A DNA stretch of 64,000 bases from CAWIOX01 sp963837775 (GCA_963837775.1 CAWIOX010000004.1:124001-188000); one strand, 5' to 3'; positions 26,314-35,780 are shown, counted from the first letter of the stretch. Notes: generated by a model not told the origin, from the sequence alone. Made by a program: numbers and translations.

Positions 26314-27651
26314 GTGCAGGATATTTTGAAACTTTTCAAAATAATCGCTTTGCTAGTTCTGGGGCTGATGATGCCGATTGCCCCTGCTTCTGCACAAGCC
26401 ATTTTCCTGCTGCCCTTAAACGATGCGATCGGTCCTGCGACTGAAGATTTCATCCTGCGCGGCTTGCAGCGCGCCGAAAAGGATCACGCGCAACTGCTGG
26501 TGCTGCAACTGGATACGCCGGGCGGACTGGATACCTCGATGCGCGCCATCATCAAGGCGATACTCGGTTCGCCAGTGCCGGTCGCGACTTTCGTTGCCCC
26601 CAGCGGCGCCCGCGCTGCCAGCGCCGGCACCTATATTCTGTACGCCAGCCACATAGCCGCGATGGCACCGGGAACCAACTTGGGCGCTGCCACGCCGATC
26701 CAGATCGGCATCGGCACTCCCGCCCAACCAGATGAAGCAAAAAAAACCAACGACGACACACAGAGCACGTTGACCCGCAAGCAAGTGCATGACGCCGCCG
26801 CCTATATCCGCGGCTTGGCGCACATGCGCGGCCGCAATGAGGATTGGGCGGAGCGCGCGGTGCGCGAAGCGGTCAGCCTGCCTGCCGAAGAGGCCCTGAA
26901 GATCAATGTGATCGACCTGGTTGCACGGGATGTTCCCGAATTGCTGCGCACCCTGGATAAGCGCAAGGTCAGCACAGCCGCCGGCGAACGCGTGCTGCAT
27001 ACCGCTGGCGCCAGCGTGATGACAATAGAGCCGGACTGGCGCAACCGTTTCCTGGCCGTCATCACCAATCCCAGTGTGGCCTTGCTGCTGATGATGGCCG
27101 GCATGCTTGGCCTGTTTTTCGAATTTTCCAATCCGGGCTTCGTGCTGCCCGGTGTGGTCGGCGCGGTGTGTCTGTTGCTGGGCTTGTTCGCACTGCATTT
27201 GCTGCCAGTCAACTATGCGGGGCTGGCGCTGATTCTGCTTGGCCTGTCGTTCATGGTGGCGGAAGCATTCTTTCCCAGTTTCGGCTCACTCGGTATCGGC
27301 GGCGTGATTGCATTTGCCATCGGCGCGGTGATGCTGATCGATACCGACATACCCGGCTTCGGCATACCGCTGTCATTCATCGCGTTATTAAGCCTGTTTT
27401 CAGTGACCTTCATTCTCGCGGTGGTCGGCGTCGCGCTGAAAACGCACAACCGGCCGGTGGCCCGCGGCCCGCAAGCCATGGCTGGCTGCACCGGAGAAAT
27501 GCTGACCGACGCACACCCCGATGGCTGGGCCTTCGTGCAGAGCGAACGCTGGCGCGTGCAATCGGCTACGCCGCTCAAGCCTGGCCAGCGGATCCGGGTC
27601 TTGTCACGCAATGGCCTGGTGCTGACGGTCAGTCCGATTGAATCTGAATGA
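26314..27651 (+). CDS. NfeD-like membrane-bound ClpP-class serine protease
   Basis: A 445-aa long-form NfeD. It has a signal sequence, an N-terminal ClpP-like protease domain with the Ser nucleophile region 'ARAASAGTYILYAS' and 'MAPGTNLGAATPI', four or five membrane helices (about 255-375), and a C-terminal OB-fold (GCTGEMLTDAH to 'GQRIRVLSRNGLVLTV'). Long NfeD proteins cleave the C-terminus of stomatin-like partners, and here a slipin gene follows 25 bp later, the standard pairing. The start codon is a GTG at 26314 with a poor Shine-Dalgarno sequence; a downstream start a few codons later cannot be excluded. Confidence 0.92.
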   Translation: MQDILKLFKIIALLVLGLMMPIAPASAQAIFLLPLNDAIGPATEDFILRGLQRAEKDHAQLLVLQLDTPGGLDTSMRAIIKAILGSPVPVATFVAPSGARAASAGTYILYASHIAAMAPGTNLGAATPIQIGIGTPAQPDEAKKTNDDTQSTLTRKQVHDAAAYIRGLAHMRGRNEDWAERAVREAVSLPAEEALKINVIDLVARDVPELLRTLDKRKVSTAAGERVLHTAGASVMTIEPDWRNRFLAVITNPSVALLLMMAGMLGLFFEFSNPGFVLPGVVGAVCLLLGLFALHLLPVNYAGLALILLGLSFMVAEAFFPSFGSLGIGGVIAFAIGAVMLIDTDIPGFGIPLSFIALLSLFSVTFILAVVGVALKTHNRPVARGPQAMAGCTGEMLTDAHPDGWAFVQSERWRVQSATPLKPGQRIRVLSRNGLVLTVSPIESE

Positions 27652-27676
27652 AAAAGAAATAATAAGGAGAATGGTC

Positions 27677-28447
27677 ATGGGCTTCGGACTGAGTTTCGGC
27701 GGCATCTTTCTGTTGGCCGCCTTGCTGCTTGTTTCTGCATTTCGCATCTTGCGCGAGTATGAGCGCGGGGTCGTCTTCACGCTCGGGCGTTTCTCGATGG
27801 TAAAAGGGCCGGGCCTGGTCCTGATTATCCCCGGCATACAGCAAATGGTCAGAATGGATCTGCGCACGGTGGTGTTCGATGTGCCGCCGCAGGATGTGAT
27901 TACGCGCGACAACGTCTCGGTCAAGGTCAATGCGGTGGTCTACTTTCGCATCGTCGATCCGGAAAAAGCGGTGATTCAGGTCGTGAAATTTCTGGAAGCC
28001 ACCAGCCAGCTATCCCAAACCACGCTGCGCGCGGTACTGGGCAAACATGAACTGGATGTCCTGCTGTCCGAGCGCGAACGGCTCAATCTGGATATCCAGA
28101 AAGTGCTGGACAGCCAGACCGATGCATGGGGCATCAAGGTCTCTGCAGTCGAGATCAAGCATGTCGACATCAACGAAACCATGATCCGCGCGATTGCCCG
28201 CCAGGCCGAAGCCGAACGCGAGCGGCGTGCCAAGATCATTCATGCAGAAGGCGAATTGCAGGCGTCGGAAAAACTGCTGCAGGCGGCGCAAATGCTGGCG
28301 CAGCAACCGCAGGCGATGCAGTTGCGCTACCTGCAGACGCTCGCCAATATCGCCGGCGACAAGAGCTCCACCATCGTATTCCCTGTGCCGATGGACATTT
28401 TCACGCTGCTGAGCAACAGCAAGGATGGTAAAACGGAATTGAAATGA
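27677..28447 (+). CDS. slipin/stomatin-like SPFH membrane protein
   Basis: A 256-aa membrane-anchored SPFH-domain protein thought to scaffold lipid microdomains. One N-terminal hydrophobic helix is followed by the SPFH domain ('EYERGVVFTLGRFSMVKGPGL', 'DVPPQDVITRDNVSVKVNAVVYFRI') and a helical tail rich in Ala/Glu/Arg. The ATG at 27677 is chosen because AAGGAG sits seven bases upstream; ATGs six bases earlier or at 27638 are less well placed. It is co-transcribed with the upstream NfeD protease. Confidence 0.94.
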   Translation: MGFGLSFGGIFLLAALLLVSAFRILREYERGVVFTLGRFSMVKGPGLVLIIPGIQQMVRMDLRTVVFDVPPQDVITRDNVSVKVNAVVYFRIVDPEKAVIQVVKFLEATSQLSQTTLRAVLGKHELDVLLSERERLNLDIQKVLDSQTDAWGIKVSAVEIKHVDINETMIRAIARQAEAERERRAKIIHAEGELQASEKLLQAAQMLAQQPQAMQLRYLQTLANIAGDKSSTIVFPVPMDIFTLLSNSKDGKTELK

Positions 28448-28461
28448 CCGTTCGACGCATG

Positions 28462-28537
28462 AAAAATACTGGTGGCAGTATATTTAAAAAGCCAATGAAA
28501 CCGTGCGGCTAATGGCATAAAAACAGCGATACTCCCC
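28462..28537 (-). repeat. dispersed intergenic element, copy 5 (only copy on the minus strand)
   Basis: Read on the minus strand it starts GGGGAGTATCGCTG, has the core GCCGCACGGTTTCATTGGC and ends CCAGTATTTTT. Its 3' end lies 15 bp after the slipin stop, so relative to the neighbouring gene it has the same placement as most plus-strand copies. Confidence 0.75.
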
Positions 28538-28634
28538 AATATTATACGAATCATGCGGTAGCGGCTCAGCCCTTTTTTGCTTTTTGCCGCCTGTAGCGGA
28601 CGAGTAGTAACTTCGGTTAATACTGTTCCCGGCG

Positions 28635-29744
28635 TCAATCCGCCCGCGCCAGATCGGCCATCACTGCAGCCAGAAAGCGCGCCGCCTCGCCGCCGGTCAC
28701 CACCCGGTGATCGAAGCTGAGGCTGAGCGGCAGCACCCGGTGCACGGCAGGCATCCCGGCAACCGCCACCACTTGCTCATGCACCCGGCCGGCACCGAGG
28801 ATCGCCACCGTCGGCGGCATTACCAGCGGCGATGCGTATTTGCCGCCGATCATGCCGAAATTGGACAGGGTAATGGTATTGCCGCGCAATTCTTCCGGCG
28901 GAATCTTGCGTGCGACGACGTCGCTGCGCATGCGCTCCAGACCGCGCCGCAGATCGGCCGCATCACGGTTGGCGGCATCGCGCAGCACCGGCACGAACAA
29001 CCCTTCAGGCAGATCCACCGCAATCCCGATATCGATTTTTTTCAATACGCGACGCGCCAGCGCATGACTTTCATACCACGCATTCAGGCCGGGTTCCGCC
29101 ACACAGCCGGCCACCAGCGCACGCAGCAGGCGTATCGTGATGTCGGCATCGGCTGGCCACGCATGAATGTCGGCATCATCCATCACGGTTGCCGCTGCCA
29201 CTTCATTTTGTGCCAGTGCCATGTTCTGCGCCATTGCGCGCCGCACCCCGCGCAAGACTTCCGGCGGCCCGACTTCGGCCAGAATCTTGGCAACGCGTTG
29301 CACATCGGTCGCGGTAATTACGCCATCGGCGCCGGACGGCGTCACCATTGCCAGATCGATGTTGAGCTGGCGCGCCAGTGCGCGCACCGCCGGCATGGCC
29401 TTGATGCTGGCCGTGCCATGCGCCGCCCCTACCGCCGCCGCCGTGTCCGCCATGACTTGCCGGCCGACCTCCACTTTGCCGACCACGGTGCCGCTATCGG
29501 CATCCTCATCGGCAAGATCGAACCCCACCAGAGGACCACCCAGATGCACCAGCTCACCCGCCTGTCCGTACAGTTTGGCAATGCTGCCCGCATACGGCGA
29601 CGGAATTTCGACGATCGCTTTCGCAGTTTCAACTGACAGCAGCGCCTGATCAAGCGCTACCGTATCGCCTTCTTTCACATGCCATTCGACGATTTCGGCA
29701 TCCTGCAAGCCTTCGCCCAGATCGGGCAATTTGAAGATTTTCAT
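28635..29744 (-). CDS. 2-oxoacid dehydrogenase E2, dihydrolipoamide acyltransferase
   Basis: It transfers the acyl group from lipoamide to CoA. One lipoyl domain (1-80; lipoylated Lys in 'VETAKAIVEIPSP') is followed by a short linker, a peripheral-subunit-binding domain ('MPAVRALARQLNIDLAMV') and the catalytic domain ending with 'SFDHRVVTGGEAARFL', which carries the His of the active site. At 369 aa it is a short single-lipoyl E2. Its ATG overlaps the E1 beta stop by four bases. With separate E1 alpha and beta it forms a heterotetrameric-E1 complex of the pyruvate/branched-chain/acetoin type; no E3 gene is nearby. Confidence 0.95.
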   Translation of the reverse strand: MKIFKLPDLGEGLQDAEIVEWHVKEGDTVALDQALLSVETAKAIVEIPSPYAGSIAKLYGQAGELVHLGGPLVGFDLADEDADSGTVVGKVEVGRQVMADTAAAVGAAHGTASIKAMPAVRALARQLNIDLAMVTPSGADGVITATDVQRVAKILAEVGPPEVLRGVRRAMAQNMALAQNEVAAATVMDDADIHAWPADADITIRLLRALVAGCVAEPGLNAWYESHALARRVLKKIDIGIAVDLPEGLFVPVLRDAANRDAADLRRGLERMRSDVVARKIPPEELRGNTITLSNFGMIGGKYASPLVMPPTVAILGAGRVHEQVVAVAGMPAVHRVLPLSLSFDHRVVTGGEAARFLAAVMADLARAD

Positions 29745-30721
29745 GCGCCCTCCAGTGTCTTCCTGACCGCGCTCACGATGCGTTCCACGCTGGGCATGTA
29801 TTGATGCTCCAGCTTGGCAAGTGGCACCACCACGTCGTAGCCGGTAACCCGCTGCACCGGCGCCAGCAATGTATACAAGCCATATTCGGCCAGGTTGGCC
29901 GCAATTTCGGCCCCGAAACCACTGGTGCGCGCCGCTTCATGCACGATCACGCAACGACCGGTTCTGGCCACCGACTCCAGGATGGTCGCCATATCCAGCG
30001 GCTTCACGGTCGCCACATCGAGCACTTCCGCCATCACGCCTTCTTGCGCCAGCAGATCGGCCGCCGCCTGGGTTTCCTGCAGCATCGCGCCCCAACTCAC
30101 CAGCGTGACATCGCTGCCCTGGCGCAGCGTAAAGCAGACATCCAGCGGCAACGCCTCGCCGTCATCCGCCACTTCCTGCCGGAACAGGCGATACAAGCGC
30201 GTCGGTTCCAGAAAGATCACCGGATCGGGGTCGCGTATTGCCGCCAGCAACAAACCATAGGCGCGCGCCGGCGACGACGGGATCACCACGCGCAGCCCCG
30301 GTATGTGCGCAAACAGCGCTTCCGGGCTTTCGGAGTGGTGTTCCGGCGCATGGATGCCGGCCCCGCACGGCGTGCGCAGCACCATCGGACAGCTCAGCCG
30401 GCCGCGGGTACGGTGGCGCAGGCGCGATGCATGGTTGATGATGTGATCCAGCGTAGGATAAACGAAGCCGGCAAACTGGATTTCAGCAACCGGCTTCAGG
30501 CCCATCGCGGCCATGCCGATCGCGGCACCGGCTATGGCCGTTTCCGCCAGCGGCGTATCGATCACCCGTTCTGCACCGAAACGCGCCTGCAAGCCAACGC
30601 TGGCGCGAAATACGCCGCCATTGACGCCGACATCCTCGCCCAGCAGCACGACTGCGGGATCATGCGCCAGCTCCCAGGCCAGGGCCAGATTGAGTGCTTC
30701 GACCAGATTGATTTCAGCCAT
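29741..30721 (-). CDS. 2-oxoacid dehydrogenase E1 beta subunit
   Basis: A 326-aa transketolase-like subunit that completes the thiamin-diphosphate site with E1 alpha. 'VVLLGEDVGVNGGVFRAS', 'DTPLAETAIAGAAIGMAAMG', 'RTPCGAGIHAPEHHSESPEA' and 'VTGYDVVVPLAKLEHQYMP' are characteristic. The true start is the ATG at 30721 (MAEINLVEAL); the longer frame up to 30853 reads out of frame through the end of E1 alpha. It overlaps the corrected end of E1 alpha by eight bases and the E2 start by four, so the three genes are tightly coupled. Confidence 0.95.
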   Translation of the reverse strand: MAEINLVEALNLALAWELAHDPAVVLLGEDVGVNGGVFRASVGLQARFGAERVIDTPLAETAIAGAAIGMAAMGLKPVAEIQFAGFVYPTLDHIINHASRLRHRTRGRLSCPMVLRTPCGAGIHAPEHHSESPEALFAHIPGLRVVIPSSPARAYGLLLAAIRDPDPVIFLEPTRLYRLFRQEVADDGEALPLDVCFTLRQGSDVTLVSWGAMLQETQAAADLLAQEGVMAEVLDVATVKPLDMATILESVARTGRCVIVHEAARTSGFGAEIAANLAEYGLYTLLAPVQRVTGYDVVVPLAKLEHQYMPSVERIVSAVRKTLEGA

Positions 30722-31803
30722 GCTGCCCTCCGTTGGCCGGAGCAAAATGCATTGCCATTTCGCGCTGTGCCTGCAGCGCCTCCGGCAGGGTCGCGTACAG
30801 ATGCGAAAACATCGCCTCGGTGGTTGGTGCCGGTGTCGCCTGATAGGACTCAACCGCCTGGTTCACCAGCAGCGCAGCATTCGCCGCTCAGTTGCTCTTC
30901 CTGCTCCTTGCTCCATGCCTGCATCCGCAGCAGATATTGGCGCAAACGGCTGATGGGCTCGAACGCCCATTGCCGCTTGACCTCTTCGGTGTCACGATAT
31001 CGGTTCGCGTCATCGGCGGTGGTATGGTCGCTCAGCCGGTAGCTGATCGCTTCGATCAGGCTCGGGCCGCCACCGGCACGCGCCCGATCAATCGCTTCCT
31101 GCGTCACTTGCCGCATCGCGATGATGTCATTGCCATCCACCTGACAGCCGGGGATACCGACCGCGACCGCCTTCTGCGCCAGTGTCTGCGCTGCGCTCTG
31201 TGCACTGCGCGGCAATGAAATCGCCCATTGATTATTATTGATCACCAATACCAGCGGTATTTTCCACACGCCGGCCAGATTCATCGCTTCGTAGAAATCC
31301 CCTTTTGACGTGCCGCCATCGCCCAGAACGCACACCGCGACACGCGCTTCATGTCGCAACTTGAACGCGTAGGCGACGCCTGCCGCATGACAAACCTGGG
31401 AGCTGATCGGCACGCAATTGGCAAAATCATGGCGAGCTGCCGCAAAATTGCTGCCGCGTTCATCGCCGCTCCAGTACAGCAGCACGTCAACCATGGTGAC
31501 CCCGCGCAGGAATTGCGCGGCATGATCGCGATAGGAAGGCAGCAGCACGTCTTCCGGACGCATTGCGCTGGCGAGGCCGACACCAATTGCTTCCTGCCCC
31601 AGCGATGAGGCGAAGGTGCCTAGCTGGCCGGTACGTTGCAGCGCCACCGCCTTGGTATCGAACATGCGCGTCAACACCATCGCGCGATACAGCGGGATCA
31701 GCGCCAGCGGATCACGCATGGCCTCAGGCAGCGGCTGCAGCACGCCACCATCCGGATCGAGAAACTGGGTGTAATCGATTTGAAAAGTCGAAACAGTAGC
31801 CAT
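30714..31803 (-). CDS. 2-oxoacid dehydrogenase E1 alpha subunit, C-terminal frameshift
   Basis: This is the thiamin-diphosphate-binding E1 subunit. The N-terminus resembles pyruvate-type E1 alpha (PLYRAMVLTRMFDTKAVALQRTGQLG). The cofactor motif is 'GDGGTSKGDFYEAMNLAGVW' to 'INNNQWAIS', and the phosphorylation-loop equivalent is 'SYRLSDHTTADDA'. The open frame stops at 30850 after 'EEQLSGECC'. One base out of frame near 30884-30890, the sequence continues 'AALLVNQAVESYQATPAP' to a stop at 30714-30716, giving about 362 residues, the expected length. The 1090-bp span is 3n+1, so one extra base explains it. Confidence 0.9.
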
Positions 31804-31884
31804 GACTGAATCCTCCCAGTTGCAGCTTAGGTGAGGATCACGGCGCTCGCCAGTTTAGTTGCTCTGAATTTACAAAAACGCAAG

Positions 31885-33009
31885 TCAGTCGAGGGTTTTT
31901 CGATAGCGCAGCAATGCAACCAGGCCCGCGCCCACCATGAATAGCGCAATCGGCCACAGATCGGGAATGATTTCTGGCAGTGCATTCCCCTTGAGCAGTA
32001 TCCCGCGCACGATGCGCAAAAAATGCGTCAGCGGCAGCACCTCGCCTATCCATTGCGCCCAGACCGGCATCCCCCGGAACGGAAACATGAAACCGGAAAG
32101 CAGCATCGACGGCAGGAAAAAAAAGAAGGTCAGCTGCATCGCCTGCAACTGGTTTTTTGCGATCGTCGAAAAAGTGAAGCCGACCGCCAGATGCGCCGCC
32201 ATGAACAACACCAGCGCGAACAATAACAGCGTCAGGCTGCCGACCATCGGCACATCGAACAACAGGCGTGCGGCGCCCAAGATCACCATGACCTGGACGT
32301 AACCGATCAGGATGTAGGGCACGATTTTCCCGGCCATGACCTCGAACGGCCGCACCGGCGTGGCCAGCAGGTTCTCCATCGTGCCGCGCTCCCGTTCCCG
32401 CGTCATCGCCAGCGAGGTCATCATCACCATGGTCATGGTCAGGATCACGCCGATCAGGCCCGGCACGATGTTATAGCGGGACAATCCTTCCGGGTTATAG
32501 CGGCGCTGAATCCGCACTTCAAACGGGGCTTCGGCCGCCTGCAGTCCCGACAACGGCCCGGTCAGATCGTGCCTGAGCGCCTGGCGGCTGATGTTGTTCA
32601 ATGCCGCCAGCGCGTTACCCGACGCCGCAGGGTCGGTCGCATCGGCCGCCAGCAGTACTGCCGGCTTTTCACCGCGCATCAGCCGGCGCGAAAAATCCGC
32701 CGGAATGACCAGCACGAACTGGACGCTGCCTCGCGCCAGAAGCTCGTTGGCCTGCGCCTCGCCTAGCGGTCGATGCGTGATACGGAAATAAGAGGAACTC
32801 TCCAGCGCCGCAACAAAGCTGCGCGAAAACTCACTCTCATCAGCACTCACGAGTGCCAGCGGCAAATGCCTGGGATCGGTATTGATTGCAAATCCGAACA
32901 GAATCAGCTGCATGATCGGCATGCCCACCATCATCGCAAAGGTCAGACGGTCGCGCCGGATCTGACGAAACTCCTTGAGCAAGATGGCGAGAAAGCGCGA
33001 CCAGTTCAT
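31885..33009 (-). CDS. ABC-2 type transporter permease
   Basis: A 374-aa inner-membrane permease of the YbhS/YhhJ class: one N-terminal helix ('DRLTFAMMVGMPIMQLILFGFAIN'), a large periplasmic loop (about 40-170), then five helices including 'VMMTSLAMTRERERGTMENLL' typical of ABC-2 exporters. It is the last gene of an HlyD-ATPase-permease operon, presumably exporting drugs or other hydrophobic compounds. Most relatives have two permease genes; only one is present here. Start: the ATG at 33009 has GAGAGG four bases ahead; an ATG at 33021 overlapping the ATPase stop is the alternative. Confidence 0.92.
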   Translation of the reverse strand: MNWSRFLAILLKEFRQIRRDRLTFAMMVGMPIMQLILFGFAINTDPRHLPLALVSADESEFSRSFVAALESSSYFRITHRPLGEAQANELLARGSVQFVLVIPADFSRRLMRGEKPAVLLAADATDPAASGNALAALNNISRQALRHDLTGPLSGLQAAEAPFEVRIQRRYNPEGLSRYNIVPGLIGVILTMTMVMMTSLAMTRERERGTMENLLATPVRPFEVMAGKIVPYILIGYVQVMVILGAARLLFDVPMVGSLTLLLFALVLFMAAHLAVGFTFSTIAKNQLQAMQLTFFFFLPSMLLSGFMFPFRGMPVWAQWIGEVLPLTHFLRIVRGILLKGNALPEIIPDLWPIALFMVGAGLVALLRYRKTLD

Positions 33010-33017
33010 TATTCCTC

Positions 33018-33950
33018 TCATTGGGCTTGATCTTTGCTGTCCTGCATTAACGAGATGAATACATCTTCCAGACTGGCATCGATCGCGGTGACCTTGATGC
33101 CACCGGTCAGAAAAGGCGCGAGCGCCTGATCCAGAGCAGCCTGCGACGAAGCGCTGACATGCAGCGTGGCGCCGAAAGAAGCCACGCTGCGCAGCGACGG
33201 CAGCGCACGTAGTGCATGCGCCAACTCAGCCAGGTTCGCGCCTGAAATCGTGCAAGTCACCAGCCCCGCGCCGGCAATCAGTTCAGCCACCGTGCCACGC
33301 ACCAGCAAACGCCCGTCAGAAATATAGGACAACTCATGACAGCGCTCGGCCTCATCCATGTAATGGGTGGTAACCAGTACCGTCAGGCCGGCCGCTGCAA
33401 GATCGTGAATCCGGTCCCAGAATTCGCGCCTTGCCTTCGGATCGACACCGGCAGTCGGCTCATCGAGCAACAGCAATTGCGGCTCGTGCAGCAGACAGGC
33501 CGCCAATGCCAGACGTTGTTTCCAGCCGCCAGACAAGGTACCCGCCAGCTGACTGCGCCGACTGGTCAACCCCAGGCGCTGCAGCGTGGCCTCGACCGTC
33601 GCCTTGCGTTCAGCGACCTCATAGACCCGGGCGATGAAGTCCAGATTTTCCTCGATGCTCAGATCCTCATAGAGACCAAATTTCTGCGTCATGTAACCGA
33701 CGTGGCGCTTGATCAAATCGGATTCACGTCGGATGTCATACCCCAGGCAAGTGCCCTCACCTTCATCCGGCGTCAGCAAGCCGCACAGGATGCGCAACGT
33801 AGTCGTCTTGCCGCTGCCATTCGGGCCGAGAAAACCGTAAATGAGGCCGCGCTGTACGCGCATGTCAAAATGGTCGACCACGGTACGCTCACCGAAACGT
33901 TTGGTAATGCCGTGCACATCAATGATGGGGAGATTCTCTGCCGGCGTCAT
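33018..33950 (-). CDS. ABC transporter ATP-binding protein (YbhF-like, single domain)
   Basis: A 310-aa ATPase energising the adjacent permease. Walker A 'GPNGSGKTT', the signature 'LSGGWKQR', Walker B 'LLLLDEPTAGVD' and the His switch 'VTTHYMDEAERC' are all intact. The C-terminal 70 residues form the extra domain found in drug-export ATPases of the CcmA/YbhF group. The YbhF proteins have two fused ATPase domains; this one has a single domain, so a dimer is expected. Start and stop overlap both neighbouring genes by four bases. Confidence 0.95.
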   Translation of the reverse strand: MTPAENLPIIDVHGITKRFGERTVVDHFDMRVQRGLIYGFLGPNGSGKTTTLRILCGLLTPDEGEGTCLGYDIRRESDLIKRHVGYMTQKFGLYEDLSIEENLDFIARVYEVAERKATVEATLQRLGLTSRRSQLAGTLSGGWKQRLALAACLLHEPQLLLLDEPTAGVDPKARREFWDRIHDLAAAGLTVLVTTHYMDEAERCHELSYISDGRLLVRGTVAELIAGAGLVTCTISGANLAELAHALRALPSLRSVASFGATLHVSASSQAALDQALAPFLTGGIKVTAIDASLEDVFISLMQDSKDQAQ

Positions 33951-34924
33951 GATTTGCCCTTGGCATCGGCCGTCACAAGCCTGACCTCCAGGGGCTGGCC
34001 GGGGTGAAGGCGATCGACATCCGCCAGATCGGGACGCGCTTCAACCATGAAGACCAGCGTCGAACGGTTCTCCTTGCTGTAGATCAGTGGCGCCGTATAT
34101 TCGGCATCATGTGAAATGAAGACTATTTTTGCGGCTATCGGCGCACTGCAGCCGTCGCAGTGCAAGGTCACGCCCTGCCCCAGTCGAATTCTGCCCAAGG
34201 CAGTCTCCGCCACGAAAAAGCGCGCCTTGATCGTCTGCGCCGGCAGCAGGCTCAGTACCGGACTGCCGGCCGGCACCCATTCACCTTCCTGATATAGAAC
34301 ATCCGCCACCTCGCTGTCGACCGGTATCACTTGCTGTTTTTGAGCGACCCGCCACTCAAACTGCAGCAATTGCGCTTGCGCCGCTTTCAGTGCCTGCTCA
34401 GCAGCATCAATTTCATCGTTTCTGGCACCAAGTTGCAGCACCCGCAACTGCGCCTGCAATTCCTTGATGCGCCCCTGATCGCGCTCGACCGCAGCCCGCG
34501 CTTCATCCAGCCGCGCCGCCGAGATGAAATGCGCATTGATCAATTTAATCTGGCGTGCCAGATCAGCCGATTCCAGCCGCAAGGTCGCCTCCGCTTGCGA
34601 CAGTTGCGCTTGTGCAGCGGCGATTTCGTCGGGCCGTTTTCCTTTTTTCAGGTTAGCCAGTGTCGCTTGTGCCTGCCGGACGTGAAAAGACGCCTCGTCC
34701 CGCGCCGCCCTCTCACTCTCCTGTTCCAGTACGAATGCCGTCGTCCCGCGCTTGACCCGGTCACCTTTCTTGAAGGACTGCTTTAACAAAGTACCTGCGA
34801 TCGGCGTCGATAATCGCACATACTCGGCTTCTGCATAGCCGGGATAAACATCAGCCGGCTTGTCCGTACAACTCGCCATCAAGATGAAAATCATCAACAT
34901 CAACAAAATACGTATTGTCTTCAT
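33947..34924 (-). CDS. HlyD/YbhG-type membrane fusion protein, putative lipoprotein
   Basis: A 325-aa periplasmic adaptor linking the ABC exporter to an outer-membrane channel. It has an N-terminal hydrophobic segment ending 'ILMASC', a plausible lipobox, then a barrel-sandwich half (VRLSTPIAGTLLKQSFKKGDRV), a long coiled-coil hairpin (about 75-200, 'AAQAQLSQAEATLRLESADL') and the second lipoyl-like half with 'DSEVADVLYQEGEWVPAGSPVL'. It is the first gene of the three-gene exporter operon. No outer-membrane channel gene is nearby, so a shared TolC is likely. Confidence 0.92.
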   Translation of the reverse strand: MKTIRILLMLMIFILMASCTDKPADVYPGYAEAEYVRLSTPIAGTLLKQSFKKGDRVKRGTTAFVLEQESERAARDEASFHVRQAQATLANLKKGKRPDEIAAAQAQLSQAEATLRLESADLARQIKLINAHFISAARLDEARAAVERDQGRIKELQAQLRVLQLGARNDEIDAAEQALKAAQAQLLQFEWRVAQKQQVIPVDSEVADVLYQEGEWVPAGSPVLSLLPAQTIKARFFVAETALGRIRLGQGVTLHCDGCSAPIAAKIVFISHDAEYTAPLIYSKENRSTLVFMVEARPDLADVDRLHPGQPLEVRLVTADAKGKS

Positions 34925-35088
34925 CCATCCCTTTCAGAGGCTTGCAGTCACTCCCAAATAGTATTCAGATTAAGAACCCGATACTCAACTTGCATAATGA
35001 ATCCAGAACTTGGCACTGTCCACTTTCATCCGCTGAACGTGGGTCCAACTGTCTTCTGCAAGGGGACACTAATAACAGGAGTGTAATC

Positions 35089-35445
35089 ATGGCCAAACGA
35101 TTCGTACACATTGAGTTACTGACGAGCGATCTTGGCAAGGTGGAAAATTTTTGCAGCGCATTGTTTGGCTGAAAACTTGAAGATGTACCGATGCGCAACG
35201 GCGGCGTCTACACGATGATCAATGTTGATGAAGGCACTGGTGGCGGAATGATGACTAACCACGTGCCTGGTTATCCTTCGCACTGGCAGGCCTATGTAGG
35301 GGGTAGACGATATTGCAGCATCAACCTGGAAAGTAAAATCACTGAGCGCAACCATCGCACAAGATGTGATGGTCGTAGGTGATTATGGCTGGCCCAGCGT
35401 AATAACGCCCCGACAGGCGCTGCTATCGCACTATCGCAAAGTAAA
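35089..35445 (+). pseudogene. VOC (glyoxalase/bleomycin-resistance) family pseudogene
   Basis: The frame starts 'MAKRFVHIELLTSDLGKVENF' after GGAG and continues as a VOC protein, but codon 28 is TGA (35170-35172) where Trp is expected ('ALFG*KLEDVP'). The reading then holds ('YTMINVDEGTGGGMMTNHVPG') until a G-run at 35299-35303, where it shifts to 'DDIAASTWKVKSLSATIAQD'. Near 35408-35411 it shifts again to 'PTGAAIALSQSK'. One nonsense and two frameshifts make it non-functional. It stands alone between the exporter promoter region and the tRNA operon terminator. Confidence 0.85.
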
Positions 35446-35489
35446 AAATCCCTCTATGACGGCAAATGCGGCTTGAATGTTACAGGCAT

Positions 35490-35521
35490 AAAAAAACCAC
35501 GCTCCAATTTTGAAAGCGTGG
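35490..35521 (-). terminator. terminator of the pgsA-tRNA operon
   Basis: The minus-strand stem CCACGCT/AGCGTGG (35497-35503 and 35515-35521) is followed by seven T. It lies 28 bp past the tRNA-Leu 3' end. Confidence 0.88.
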
Positions 35522-35549
35522 CTTTTTGCATTGCGTATTATCGTGTTCT

Positions 35550-35642
35550 TGGTGCCCGGAGCCGGAATCGAACCGGCACGCCCCTTTTCAGGTAAGCGGC
35601 GGATTTTAAGTCCGATGTGTCTACCAGTTTCACCACCCGGGC
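35550..35642 (-). tRNA. tRNA-Leu (anticodon TAA)
   Basis: On the minus strand the gene starts GCCCGGGTGGTGAAACTGG, has anticodon loop CTTAAAA (anticodon TAA), a long variable arm, T-arm GGTTCGATTCC and encoded CCA. The acceptor GCCCGGG pairs with TCCGGGC. It occupies the place of leuZ in the E. coli pgsA-glyW-cysT-leuZ operon. Confidence 0.97.
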
Positions 35643-35676
35643 TTGCTGCAATTTTAAATCAAAATCACCTGCTTAG

Positions 35677-35700
35677 AAAAAAAGCGCCAACGGCGCTTTT
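35677..35700 (-). terminator. small hairpin with T-run between tRNA-Cys and tRNA-Leu
   Basis: The 8-bp stem AAAGCGCC/GGCGCTTT (35681-35688 and 35692-35699, 3-nt loop) is followed on the minus strand by further T. It may be a partial terminator or an RNA-processing site within the tRNA transcript. Confidence 0.5.
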
Positions 35701-35706
35701 AAATTC

Positions 35707-35780
35707 TGGAGGCGGGGAGCGGAATCGAACCGCTCTAAACGGCTTTGCAGGCCGCTGCATAACCTCTTTGCTACCCCGCC
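35707..35780 (-). tRNA. tRNA-Cys (anticodon GCA)
   Basis: It starts GGCGGGGTAGCAAAGAGG, has anticodon loop CTGCAAA (GCA), T-arm GGTTCGATTCC, discriminator T and encoded CCA. The discriminator U is a known identity element for cysteinyl-tRNA synthetase. Confidence 0.97.

Noticed and set aside
29741..30853. E1 beta starting at 30853 (370 aa)
   Set aside because: The first 44 residues are Arg/Pro-rich and are the shifted reading of the E1 alpha C-terminus; the family start is at 30721.
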